In this document: piece by piece, positions 1-6,974 of the stretch | How the letters are laid out: each line of letters starts with the position of its first letter | Position numbering within the stretch: the first letter of the stretch is position 1 | NCBI GenBank assembly: GCA_913775215.1 | Contig: CAJYKO010000206.1 | Location: 1 to 8,584, forward strand | Direction of reading: 5' to 3' | DNA from: an uncultured Devosia sp. | GTDB lineage: Bacteria > Pseudomonadota > Alphaproteobacteria > Rhizobiales > Devosiaceae | DNA: 8,584 nucleotides | The notes under the pieces: model-generated | Databases searched by the model: none | What the model saw: the letters and a program-made list of their open reading frames with translations, nothing else | Told to the model about the DNA's origin: nothing | Position numbers and translations under genes: made by a program

Positions 1-536
1 GTGCTCTGGAACGTCCCAGTCTTGTCGATGAGGAAGGTCAGCGCCGTGTGATTGACGAGGTAGAACTCGCTCTCGACATCACCCGCTTTTTCCGAAAAGA
101 CCCCAAATGCCGCCTTGACCTGATCGGTCGCCGCCTGGTCTCCCACGAGCCCGATGATCGAGGGATCGAACCCCTCCACATAGGATTTGACCGCCTCGAG
201 CGTATCGCGCTCGGGATCGACCGTGACGAAAACGATCCGCAACTGCTCCGGCGTCAGGCCCAGTTGCGCGCGCCAGGCTGTGGTTTCTGCCAAAGTCGTT
301 GGGCACACATCGGGGCAAAACGTATAACCGAAAAAGAGGAGCGTCGGCGTGCCGACGAGGTCCTTTTCGGTAAACGTGCCGCCCTGCGTCGAATTGAGCG
401 CAAAGCTCTGCCCACTGATCCCGAGCGGCCGCTGCGGCGGCTTATAGATATAAAGCCAGGTGGCCCCCAGCGCCGCTACGGCCACCAGCGCCCAAAGCAC
501 GATTCGCACATTGCGCAGGGTTTTGTTCGTCGTCAT
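1..536 (-). CDS. SCO1/SenC family copper-binding protein (3' end cut off)
   Basis: Membrane-anchored thioredoxin-fold protein of the SCO1/SenC/PrrC family, which delivers copper to, or keeps reduced, the CuA centre of cytochrome c oxidase on the periplasmic side. Reading back from an ATG at 536 gives 178 codons open to the left edge; the family is usually near 200 residues, so about 20 C-terminal residues are missing. Residues 11-31 form one hydrophobic segment (RIVLWALVAVAALGATWLYI), an uncleaved signal anchor. The metal-binding CPDVCP motif lies at residues 74-79 (Cys74, Cys78), followed by FVTVDPERDT (103-112) and the third ligand His163 in VNHTALTF. The start fits an AAAGG-type ribosome binding site at about 545-549. 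It follows xseB on the same strand across a 138-base gap filled by a palindromic repeat, so it may or may not share the xseB transcript. No oxidase gene is visible here. The family call is secure from the motifs; the oxidase role is inferred. Confidence 0.93.
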   Translation of the reverse strand, partial: MTTNKTLRNVRIVLWALVAVAALGATWLYIYKPPQRPLGISGQSFALNSTQGGTFTEKDLVGTPTLLFFGYTFCPDVCPTTLAETTAWRAQLGLTPEQLRIVFVTVDPERDTLEAVKSYVEGFDPSIIGLVGDQAATDQVKAAFGVFSEKAGDVESEFYLVNHTALTFLIDKTGTFQS

Positions 537-546
537 TCTTTGGGCC

Positions 547-663
547 TTTACCCCCACCCGACCTCCCCCTGGTAGGGGGAGGAGCAAAGACGGTGGTTTT
601 GAAATCATCCAGCCCGACACACCGAACAGCCCCTCCCTCTCAGGGAAGGCTGCGTGGGGGTGG
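547..663. repeat. Inverted pair of C/G-rich REP-like units (family 1) between xseB and the SCO gene
   Basis: Two related units face each other. The left unit (547-582) starts TTTACCCCCACC and contains a perfect 9-bp stem, CCTCCCCCT (562-570) with AGGGGGAGG (574-582), around a 3-base loop. The right unit (631-663) read on the minus strand gives the same order, ACCCCCAC then CCTTCCCTGAGAGGGAGG, with several changes. The same unit occurs twice at 6975-7093. The pair fills the gap between the xseB stop codon and the SCO ribosome binding site. The layout resembles BIME/REP elements of enteric bacteria. Any effect on mRNA stability is inference. Confidence 0.8.
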
Positions 664-674
664 TTGCAAAAAAA

Positions 675-926
675 TTAGTTCGCGTCGAGCGGCTCAGTGC
701 CCACGGCCTTGCCTTCGCGGCTCAGTGTAATCTTTTCGATCCGCGCTTCCGCCGTCTTGAGCAGCATTTCGCAATGCGCCTTCAGCGCTTCGCCGCGCTC
801 ATAGATGGCGATGGATTCGGCCAGTGGCGCGCGACCGCTTTCGAGCTTCTGCACGATCTGTTCGAGCTGCTCCAAAGCCGCTTCGAAGCTCAGGGCTTTG
901 ACGTCATCCGCGTTCATTTCGGCCAT
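675..926 (-). CDS. xseB: Exodeoxyribonuclease VII small subunit
   Basis: Small subunit of exonuclease VII, the cytoplasmic nuclease that degrades single-stranded DNA from both ends; several XseB chains pack around the catalytic XseA, which is not in this window. At 83 residues it matches the family (about 70-90). The core SFEAALEQLEQIVQKLESG (13-31), then LAESIAIYERGEALKAHCEMLL (35-56) and AEARIEKI, is the typical helical-hairpin signature. The ATG at 926 has an AGGA ribosome binding site six bases upstream that overlaps the TAG stop of the deacetylase gene, only 8 bases away. The two are therefore probably cotranscribed and translationally coupled. An in-frame ATG three codons further in (MNADD) is possible but less well placed. 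Straight after the TAA stop the minus strand reads seven T, but the hairpin lies after that run, so it is not a normal terminator. Confidence 0.95.
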   Translation of the reverse strand: MAEMNADDVKALSFEAALEQLEQIVQKLESGRAPLAESIAIYERGEALKAHCEMLLKTAEARIEKITLSREGKAVGTEPLDAN

Positions 927-934
927 GGTGCATC

Positions 935-1882
935 CTACTCGTTAAATCGTCCCGCCGTGCCGCCCATCAGCATGGCGACGTGCTGGCGCACGCCTCCGGC
1001 AAGGCCCGTGAGGTCATAGCCACCTTCGAGCAGCGACACAATCCGATTGGCGCAGCGCCTTTCGGCCACATCCATCAACTTCCCCGTGATCCAGGCATAG
1101 TCCCCGTCGTCCCATTCGAGCTGGGCGAGCGGATCAAGCGCATGGGCGTCAAAGCCTGCAGAGATCAGGATCAGGTCCGGCGCGAAATTATAGAGCGCGG
1201 GCAGGATCACCTGATTATAGGCCTCGCGCATGGCGAGCCCATCGGTCTCGGGCTTGAGCGCGGCATTGACCACATTGCCGACCCCGCGCTCGCTCGGATG
1301 CCCCGTACCGGGAAAGAGCGGCATCTGATGGCTCGAGGCATAGAATACGGTCTTGTCGGTCTCGAAAATATCCTGCGTGCCATTGCCGTGATGCACGTCG
1401 AAGTCGATGATCGCGACGCGCTCCGCACCGTATTTCCGCTGTGCCTCGCGCGCCACGATGGCGACGGTATTGATCAGGCAAAAGCCCATGGGTCGATCGA
1501 TTTCGGCATGATGCCCCGGCGGGCGAATTGCGCAAAAGCCATTATCGACTTCGCCCAGCAGCACAGCATCGAGCGCTGCCAGCGCCCCGCCCAGCCCGGT
1601 CGCCGCCGCCGAAAGCGACTTGGCGGAGATGAACGTATCGCTATCGAGTTGTCCCATGCCTTCGGCCGGCCGCGCCGCGCGGAGCTGGGCCATATAGTGC
1701 TCGTCATGGACGAGTTCGGCCAATGTTATGTCGCCATAGGGTGCATCGCGGCGCACCAGCGGCGCAAAATGCTCATGCGCCAGCGCCTCGTTGACCGCCG
1801 CGATGCGCTCGGCCCGCTCGGGATGACCATGCGGGGTCTGATGGTCGGCAAAATTGGGCTGGCTAACGAGAAGCGTTGTCAC
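935..1882 (-). CDS. Histone deacetylase family protein (zinc-dependent amidohydrolase)
   Basis: Bacterial member of the arginase/deacetylase superfamily, which removes acetyl groups from amine substrates such as acetyl-polyamines or acetyl-lysine; the substrate cannot be read from sequence. With a GTG start at 1882 it has 315 residues, the usual size for this group. Active-site features are complete: RPPGHHAE with the His124-His125 pair, DFDVHHGNG (160-168) with zinc ligands Asp162 and His164, SAGFDAH with zinc ligand Asp245, and EGGYD with catalytic Tyr289. The early motif HPERAERI (20-27) is also typical. The frame stays open upstream to 1975, but that N-terminal extension (MFGKRQDPRQ...) is not family-like, while the GTG has AAGG six bases upstream. 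It is divergent from the Sua5 gene and sits 8 bases ahead of xseB; as I recall, this pairing is common in alphaproteobacteria. Catalytic competence is well supported, substrate and biological role are not. Confidence 0.93.
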   Translation of the reverse strand: MTTLLVSQPNFADHQTPHGHPERAERIAAVNEALAHEHFAPLVRRDAPYGDITLAELVHDEHYMAQLRAARPAEGMGQLDSDTFISAKSLSAAATGLGGALAALDAVLLGEVDNGFCAIRPPGHHAEIDRPMGFCLINTVAIVAREAQRKYGAERVAIIDFDVHHGNGTQDIFETDKTVFYASSHQMPLFPGTGHPSERGVGNVVNAALKPETDGLAMREAYNQVILPALYNFAPDLILISAGFDAHALDPLAQLEWDDGDYAWITGKLMDVAERRCANRIVSLLEGGYDLTGLAGGVRQHVAMLMGGTAGRFNE

Positions 1883-1980
1883 TTGTGGCCTTGGGACGGG
1901 GTTTCGACAAGGGCATAGCACTTTTCCGATCCGAATGCGCGCGGCTTGACGCGGGTCTTGTCGCTTGCCAAACACCGGCC
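1883..1980. promoter_or_regulatory. Divergent intergenic region between the deacetylase and Sua5 genes
   Basis: These 98 bases separate two divergent start codons, so they should carry promoters for both directions. On the plus strand there is a CTTGACG (from 1945) resembling an alphaproteobacterial -35 box, but the expected -10 position (about 1969-1974, CAAACA) matches poorly and would leave almost no leader. On the minus strand a GCTATGCC near 1913-1920 could be a -10 box without a clear -35. I see no strong operator or terminator. Promoter positions are guesses. Confidence 0.3.
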
Positions 1981-2922
1981 ATGAGCATCGTTCCTGATGA
2001 AGAAGCCATTGCCAAAGCCGCCGCGCGCCTGCGCGAGGGCGGACTTGTCGCCTTCCCCACCGAGACCGTCTATGGGCTCGGCGCCGATGCGACCAATGCC
2101 GATGCGGTGCTCTCCATCTACGAAACCAAGGGCCGCCCGCGCTTTAATCCATTGATCGCCCATGTGGCTGATCTCAAGATGGCGGAAACGCTCGCGGTGT
2201 TTTCGCCGCTCGCGCGGCAATTGGCGGAAAAGTTCTGGCCCGGCCCGCTCAGCATCGTGCTGCCCCTTCGTCCAGGCCATGGGCTGTCGGATGTGGCGAC
2301 GGCTGGCCTCGATACGGTGGCGCTGCGCATGCCGGATCATCCGACTGCGCTGGCCTTGATCCGCGCGACGGGACGCCCGCTCTCCGCGCCCTCGGCAAAC
2401 CCCTCGGGAAAACTGTCGCCCACCACGGCGGAACAAGTTATGCGCGGCTTCGCTGGCAAGGTGCCGGTACTCGATGGCGGGCCGTGTACGTCTGGAGTGG
2501 AATCAACCATCGTCGCGGTCGATGGCGATACCATCGTGCAGCTGCGTGCGGGCGCATTGGCGCGCAGGGACATCGAAGAGGCTTTCGGACTGAAAGTCAG
2601 GCTCGCCGAAAAGGGTGCAAAAATCTCCGCCCCCGGCATGCTGCTTAGCCACTATGCCCCAAATGCCCATATGCGCCTCAACGCAGCGCCTCAGCCCGGC
2701 GAAGCATTTTTGGCCTTCGGTGGTACGCCCAATTTTACTGGCGAAATGCGAAACCTCTCTCCCTCTTCCGACCTCCATGAAGCCGCCCGCAATCTCTTTT
2801 CGATGCTGCATGAGTTGGACGCCACCGGCGCAAAGATGATCGCTGTCGCGCCGATCCCCGACGAGGGGCTGGGCGAGGCGATCAACGACCGGTTGCAAAG
2901 AGCTGCAGCCCCGCGGGAATAG
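1981..2922 (+). CDS. sua5: L-threonylcarbamoyladenylate synthase, long form (Sua5/TsaC2/YwlC type)
   Basis: Makes threonylcarbamoyl-AMP from threonine, bicarbonate and ATP, the first step toward the t6A37 modification of ANN-decoding tRNAs in the cytoplasm; TsaD, TsaB and TsaE act next and are not in this window. The 313 residues fit the two-domain long form. The YrdC-like catalytic domain covers about 7-200, with PTETVYGLG (26-34), KGRPRFNP (50-57, the KxR motif), PSAN (137-140, the SxN motif) and GVESTIV (172-178). The linker APGMLLSHYAP (217-227) leads into the Sua5 domain (about 228-313), which ends with the typical GLGEAINDRLQRAA. The ATG at 1981 is chosen because MSIVPDEEAIAKAAARLREGG fits the family N-terminus. 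An in-frame ATG at 1876 would add 35 residues that overlap the divergent gene and look unlike the family. No strong ribosome binding site is seen before 1981. It is probably a single-gene unit, since a promoter for dapD follows. Confidence 0.94.
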   Translation: MSIVPDEEAIAKAAARLREGGLVAFPTETVYGLGADATNADAVLSIYETKGRPRFNPLIAHVADLKMAETLAVFSPLARQLAEKFWPGPLSIVLPLRPGHGLSDVATAGLDTVALRMPDHPTALALIRATGRPLSAPSANPSGKLSPTTAEQVMRGFAGKVPVLDGGPCTSGVESTIVAVDGDTIVQLRAGALARRDIEEAFGLKVRLAEKGAKISAPGMLLSHYAPNAHMRLNAAPQPGEAFLAFGGTPNFTGEMRNLSPSSDLHEAARNLFSMLHELDATGAKMIAVAPIPDEGLGEAINDRLQRAAAPRE

Positions 2923-2935
2923 GACCCCGAATCTC

Positions 2936-2953
2936 TTCCTTCTAGGGAGGGAA
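2936..2953 (+). terminator. Weak hairpin after the Sua5 gene
   Basis: TTCCTTC (2936-2942) can pair with GGAGGGAA-side bases 2947-2953 to give a 7-bp stem (one G-U pair) with loop TAGG, 13 bases after the Sua5 stop. No T-run follows, so intrinsic termination is doubtful. It could also be a degenerate half of the C/G-rich repeats found elsewhere in the window. Confidence 0.2.
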
Positions 2954-2992
2954 TGATAGCTCGGGCAGCGGCCGCAACAGGCAGCATTGAAG

Positions 2993-3020
2993 TTGACACG
3001 AAGCCCGGCCCCGCTATGGT
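2993..3020 (+). promoter_or_regulatory. Sigma70-type promoter for the dapD operon
   Basis: TTGACA (2993-2998) exactly matches the -35 consensus. After 16 bases comes TATGGT (3015-3020), a good alphaproteobacterial -10 box. Transcription would begin near 3026-3028, leaving a leader of roughly 20 bases before the dapD ATG at 3049, with the GAGGA ribosome binding site in between. No room remains for a lysine riboswitch or attenuator, so expression may be largely constitutive. The boxes are seen directly; their use is inferred. Confidence 0.72.
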
Positions 3021-3048
3021 CCGCGCCAGTCTATCCGAGGAATTGCCA

Positions 3049-3891
<843 letters not shown>

Positions 3892-3893
3892 AG

Positions 3894-5048
3894 ATGACCA
3901 TCGACCCGCAAAACCTGCTCGAGCGCCTGATTGCCTGCCCTTCGGTAACGCCGGAGGCGGCGGGGGCGCTGGAGCTTTTGGGGCGGGAGCTGGAGGCGAT
4001 CGGCTTTGCGGTGACGCATTTGCGCTTTGAGGGCGATGGGTCTCATCCCGTCGACAATCTCTTTGCGACGCGGGGGACCGGCGGGCGGAAACTTCTCTTT
4101 GCCGGGCATACCGATGTGGTGCCGCCCGGCGATGTCGCACAGTGGACGAGCGATCCCTTCGTGCCGCGCGTGGCGGATGGAAAGCTGTTCGGGCGCGGCG
4201 CGGCGGATATGAAATCGGGCGTCGCGGCTTTTGTCGCGGCCTGTTCTTCTATCCCGGCCGATGCCGGCACGATCCAGCTAGCCATCACCAATGACGAAGA
4301 AGCCGACGCCATCAACGGCACCGAAAAGCTGGTGCGCTGGATGGCGGACAATGGGCATCAGTTCGATTTTGCGCTGGTGGGCGAGCCGAGTTCAGCCGAG
4401 ACGCTCGGCGACAGTATCAAGATCGGCCGGCGCGGCTCGTTTTCGGGTGTCGTGACGGTCAAAGGCGTGCAGGGGCATGTCGCTTACCCACACAAGGCCA
4501 ATAATCCCCTGCCAGTACTTGCGGCAATCCTGACAGCGCTGAGCACGACCAAGCTCGATGACGGCACCGAGCATTTTCCGGCCAGCAATCTCGAAGTGAC
4601 GACGGTCGATGTCGGCAATCCGACCGGCAATGTCATTCCTGGGGCCGGTACGCTCAAATTCAACATCCGCTACAATGACACCTGGACGCCGGACACGCTG
4701 GCCGACTGGGTGAAGGCGCGGATCGCCTCGGTCGATGCCAGGGGTACGGGCGTCGAGTTCGCCATTGCCGGCGTTCCCTCGCGCGCGTTCCTCTCGCCGC
4801 TGAGCGAGGATATCGACACGCTGTCCGACGCCATCGAGGATGTGACCGGACGCCGGCCTGAATATTCGACTGGCGGCGGCACTTCGGATGCCCGCTTCAT
4901 CGCCCAATATGGTCCGGTGGTGGAATGTGGCCTTGTCGGGCCATCCATGCACAAGGCGGACGAGCATATTACCATCACTGATCTTGTCGGGCTGACGGCG
5001 ATCTATGAGACCTTCATGGCCCGCTTCTTCGCGACGGAAACACCATGA
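3894..5048 (+). CDS. dapE: Succinyl-diaminopimelate desuccinylase
   Basis: Hydrolyses N-succinyl-LL-diaminopimelate to LL-diaminopimelate and succinate, two steps after DapD (the DapC aminotransferase step lies between and is not encoded here). It is a dinuclear zinc peptidase of the M20 family, 384 residues long, as expected. The metal and catalytic residues of characterised DapE can be placed: His72 and Asp74 in AGHTDVVPPGD, Asp105 in GRGAADMK, catalytic Glu135 with Glu136 in TNDEEADA, Glu164 in LVGEPS, and His353 in GPSMHKADE. The dimerisation domain is about 180-290, and STGGGTSDARF (325-335) is the typical C-terminal motif. The ATG is 2 bases after the dapD stop with no strong ribosome binding site of its own, which suggests coupling to dapD. 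Its TGA overlaps the next ATG as ATGA. The frame is open far upstream inside dapD, but only this start gives a family-like N-terminus. Confidence 0.98.
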   Translation: MTIDPQNLLERLIACPSVTPEAAGALELLGRELEAIGFAVTHLRFEGDGSHPVDNLFATRGTGGRKLLFAGHTDVVPPGDVAQWTSDPFVPRVADGKLFGRGAADMKSGVAAFVAACSSIPADAGTIQLAITNDEEADAINGTEKLVRWMADNGHQFDFALVGEPSSAETLGDSIKIGRRGSFSGVVTVKGVQGHVAYPHKANNPLPVLAAILTALSTTKLDDGTEHFPASNLEVTTVDVGNPTGNVIPGAGTLKFNIRYNDTWTPDTLADWVKARIASVDARGTGVEFAIAGVPSRAFLSPLSEDIDTLSDAIEDVTGRRPEYSTGGGTSDARFIAQYGPVVECGLVGPSMHKADEHITITDLVGLTAIYETFMARFFATETP

Positions 5049-5590
5049 AGATCTGGGCCGCGCTGAGCGAGGCTTTCAAAGGCTGGGTGGCCATCGTTCG
5101 CGGCGATGCAGATTGGGCGCGGCATTTTACGATTTCGGCGGCTGGGCTGGCGACGGCGCTGATCCTCTTTCTCTTTTTCGCGCTGCTCTCGGTTGCCCTG
5201 GCGACGGCCGATGTCGGCATTCCGAATTTTTTCGGATTGATCATCGCCCTGCTCGTCCAGAGCCTGTCGATTCTGGCACTTTATCTCGGCATCCTGATCA
5301 CGCGGAAAATCATGCCGGGCGAGATCAGCCTGATGCGGCTCATGGTCCCAGGGGTCTATGCGCTGATTGCCTATCTGATCGCAGGGACCATCCTGTCGCT
5401 GATTGCAGGGCCAGTACTGATTTTGCTCTGGATTGGGCTGGCCTTCCTGCTCTTTTCCCTGGGGCGGCAGGCGGGGGGCTGGACCATCGGCGTGGCAGCC
5501 GCCTTTGCAGTTTTGACCATGGTTCTGCTTGTCGGCATGCCCGTGACGCTCTACATGGCTCTTGGCCCCGTGGCCGCGCCCACCCCTTGA
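5045..5590 (+). CDS. Small integral membrane protein, function unknown (first of a related pair)
   Basis: I do not recognise a named family. The 181 residues begin with a short amphipathic part (MKIWAALSEAFKGWVAIVRG) and a charged DADWARHF patch. Four or five hydrophobic segments follow, at about 33-54, 62-86, 102-120, 122-139 and 147-171; there is no cleavable signal peptide, so it should be an inner-membrane protein. The ATG overlaps the dapE stop by four bases (ATGA), with GGA upstream, so it is cotranscribed with dapD-dapE. Residues 10-40 align with residues 15-45 of the following gene at 13 of 31 positions, including the G-V-A-V-G-D framework and the G-L-L-I of the first membrane segment, so the two are probably paralogues. 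I recall 4-TM proteins with this RGD.D...F pattern (Yip1-like or unnamed) in alphaproteobacteria, but cannot confirm it. A link to peptidoglycan precursor supply is only suggested by position. Confidence 0.85.
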   Translation: MKIWAALSEAFKGWVAIVRGDADWARHFTISAAGLATALILFLFFALLSVALATADVGIPNFFGLIIALLVQSLSILALYLGILITRKIMPGEISLMRLMVPGVYALIAYLIAGTILSLIAGPVLILLWIGLAFLLFSLGRQAGGWTIGVAAAFAVLTMVLLVGMPVTLYMALGPVAAPTP

Positions 5591-5606
5591 GACGAGACCC
5601 ACGCTT

Positions 5607-6170
5607 TTGGCCCAGTCCAATTCCGCCTTTTTCGACGAAGCCGCCAATGCCATTCGGGGCTGTGTCGCCCTTGTCATGGGCAAGCGCGATTCATCGAGCT
5701 ATTTCGATTTTTCCCAGCGCGGCCTCGTCGGCAGCCTGATTGCTGTTCTGGCCGCGATGATCCTGGCGGGGTTCGGCCCGCTGCTGCTCGGCGCGCCGAT
5801 GCCATCGGGTGCGGCGACGCAATCGATCGTCGTCAACGGCGTCCTGTTTGTGGCCCAGGCGCTGACGGCCTATGCTGCGCTGCGGCAGATGGGCCGGCAG
5901 GATGGGTTCATCCCCTATCTCGTTGCCAGCAATTGGGTGACGCTGGTATCGGCGATCCTGCTTCTGATAGCGACGATTTTTGGCCCCATTGGCGTCATCG
6001 TGCTGCTTGGTACCGCGGTCGTCGCCATCCTGACCTTCGTCAATATCGGCCGGTTCATCGTGACGCTGGCGCCGCTGCAGATCGGGCTTTTGTTCCTATC
6101 GCAGGCGGTTGGCGTATTTTTGGCCCTCGGGCTTGTGACCCTGATGCTGCCCGCGCCGCCGATGCCCTGA
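5607..6170 (+). CDS. Small integral membrane protein, function unknown (second of a related pair)
   Basis: This predicted inner-membrane protein is about 187 residues long. The N-terminal part (SNSAFFDEAANAIRGCVALVMGKRDSSSYFDFSQRGLVGSLI) parallels that of the preceding gene; hydrophobic segments lie at about 42-62, 73-92, 107-124, 125-146 and 154-182, giving a matching overall plan. The start is uncertain. TTG at 5607 gives a paralogue-like N-terminus 16 bases after the previous stop, but its upstream GAG is a weak ribosome binding site. ATG at 5562 would add 15 residues (APWPRPPLETRPTL) that overlap the previous gene in another frame and look non-native. It is the last gene of the dapD operon as far as visible, and converges on truA across 62 bases containing a palindrome. 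Function is unknown; cotranscription with the dap genes is inferred from spacing. Confidence 0.8.
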   Translation: MAQSNSAFFDEAANAIRGCVALVMGKRDSSSYFDFSQRGLVGSLIAVLAAMILAGFGPLLLGAPMPSGAATQSIVVNGVLFVAQALTAYAALRQMGRQDGFIPYLVASNWVTLVSAILLLIATIFGPIGVIVLLGTAVVAILTFVNIGRFIVTLAPLQIGLLFLSQAVGVFLALGLVTLMLPAPPMP

Positions 6171-6184
6171 CGGGTATCGACGTT

Positions 6185-6233
6185 GCGCTTGTCCTTTTCC
6201 TGAAACCGGCGACCACTTTCAGGGGACATGCGC
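6185..6233. repeat. 49-base imperfect palindrome between convergent genes; possible two-way terminator
   Basis: Outer arms GCGCTTGTCC (6185-6194) and GGACATGCGC (6224-6233) match at 9 of 10 positions. Inner arms CCTGAAA (6199-6205) and TTTCAGG (6217-6223) match perfectly. A TTTT bulge lies on the left and an 11-base loop in the centre. It lies 14 bases after the second membrane gene and abuts the truA TAG (6233-6235), so RNA from either direction would fold it. No clear T-run follows on either strand. The form resembles dispersed palindromes I recall from rhizobial intergenic regions with a GAAACCGG..CCACTTT core, so it may be a repeat family member that also ends transcription. Confidence 0.6.
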
Positions 6234-6973
6234 TAAGGGTAATCGACTCTCACAAAATAGAGCCCAGCCGATGGCGCCATGGCGCCGCAGCGGCTGCGGT
6301 CGGTTGCGTCGAGCGCTGACCGGAAATCATCCGGGCTCCATTTGCCTTCACCCACGAGCTTGAGCGACCCGACCATCGAGCGCACTTGATGGTGAAGGAA
6401 GCTGCGCGCGCTGGCGGTGACGATCACATGGTCGAGCTCGCGGCGCACGGCGAAATGGTCGAGCGTGCGGATGGGCGAATTGGCTTGGCACTCGGATGAG
6501 CGAAACGTCGTGAAATCGTGCCGGCCGAGGATTTTTTGCGCCGCTTCATGCATGGCGTCGGCATCGAGCGGCATGGGCACATGCCAGACCTGATGGCGCT
6601 CGAGCGCGGCCGGTGCCCGACGATTGAGGATGCGATATTCGTAGTGCCGCGCGAGGGCTGAGAAGCGGGCCTCGAAGGTGTCCGGGGCGGCTACGCAGGT
6701 GATGACCGAGGCGGGATGCGGACGCAGGTGATAGTTGAGCGCCTCACGCACACGAAACGGGTCGCGGTCGGTCGAGAGGTCGAAATGAACCACCTGGCCC
6801 AAGGCATGGACGCCGGCATCGGTGCGGCCGGAGGCTTGCGTCGTGACCGTTTCGCCCGAGAAGCGGAAAATGGCTTCTTCGAGGGCTTGCTGCACACTCA
6901 TCCGATCGGCCTGACGCTGCCAGCCGCAGAAGGGGGTTCCGTCGTATTCGAGGGTGAGCTTATAGCGGGGCAA
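6233..6973 (-). CDS. truA: tRNA pseudouridine(38-40) synthase
   Basis: Converts uridines 38-40 in the anticodon stem of many tRNAs to pseudouridine; a cytoplasmic homodimer. With a TTG start at 6973 it has 246 residues, the normal length, and begins MPRYKLTLEYDGTPFCGWQRQ, the usual TruA N-terminus. The catalytic aspartate is Asp52 in ASGRTDAGVHALGQV (48-61). Further motifs are ARHYEYRI (108-115), RDF-like RHDFTTFRSS (151-160), SFLHHQVRSMVGSL (191-204) and APSAGLYFVRVDY near the end. A GTG at 6985 in the same frame would add four residues (MGVN), but it lies inside the repeat at 6975-7093; the TTG has the purine-rich GGTGGGGG five bases upstream, itself contributed by the repeat. truA is downstream of fmt on the same strand, 126 bases away. 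The start is therefore less certain than the identity. Confidence 0.96.
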   Translation of the reverse strand: MPRYKLTLEYDGTPFCGWQRQADRMSVQQALEEAIFRFSGETVTTQASGRTDAGVHALGQVVHFDLSTDRDPFRVREALNYHLRPHPASVITCVAAPDTFEARFSALARHYEYRILNRRAPAALERHQVWHVPMPLDADAMHEAAQKILGRHDFTTFRSSECQANSPIRTLDHFAVRRELDHVIVTASARSFLHHQVRSMVGSLKLVGEGKWSPDDFRSALDATDRSRCGAMAPSAGLYFVRVDYP

Positions 6974-6974
6974 G

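Noticed and set aside
48..575. 175-codon plus-strand frame at the left edge
   Set aside because: It is antisense to the SCO gene, whose CPDVCP, VDPERDT and VNHTA motifs are unmistakable on the minus strand.
667..680. Seven-A run next to the repeat as an intrinsic terminator for xseB
   Set aside because: On the transcribed minus strand the T-run comes directly after the stop codon and before the hairpin, the wrong order for intrinsic termination.
980..1918. 312-codon open frame on the plus strand opposite the deacetylase
   Set aside because: It is antisense to a gene with intact catalytic motifs. The product is rich in Arg, His, Gly and Ile with no domain pattern, as expected from a GC-rich shadow frame.
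5003..5683. 226-codon minus-strand frame rich in Gln, Arg, Asp and His
   Set aside because: It is opposite the first membrane protein gene; hydrophobic codons read in reverse give this composition. The membrane gene has better start context and ATGA coupling.
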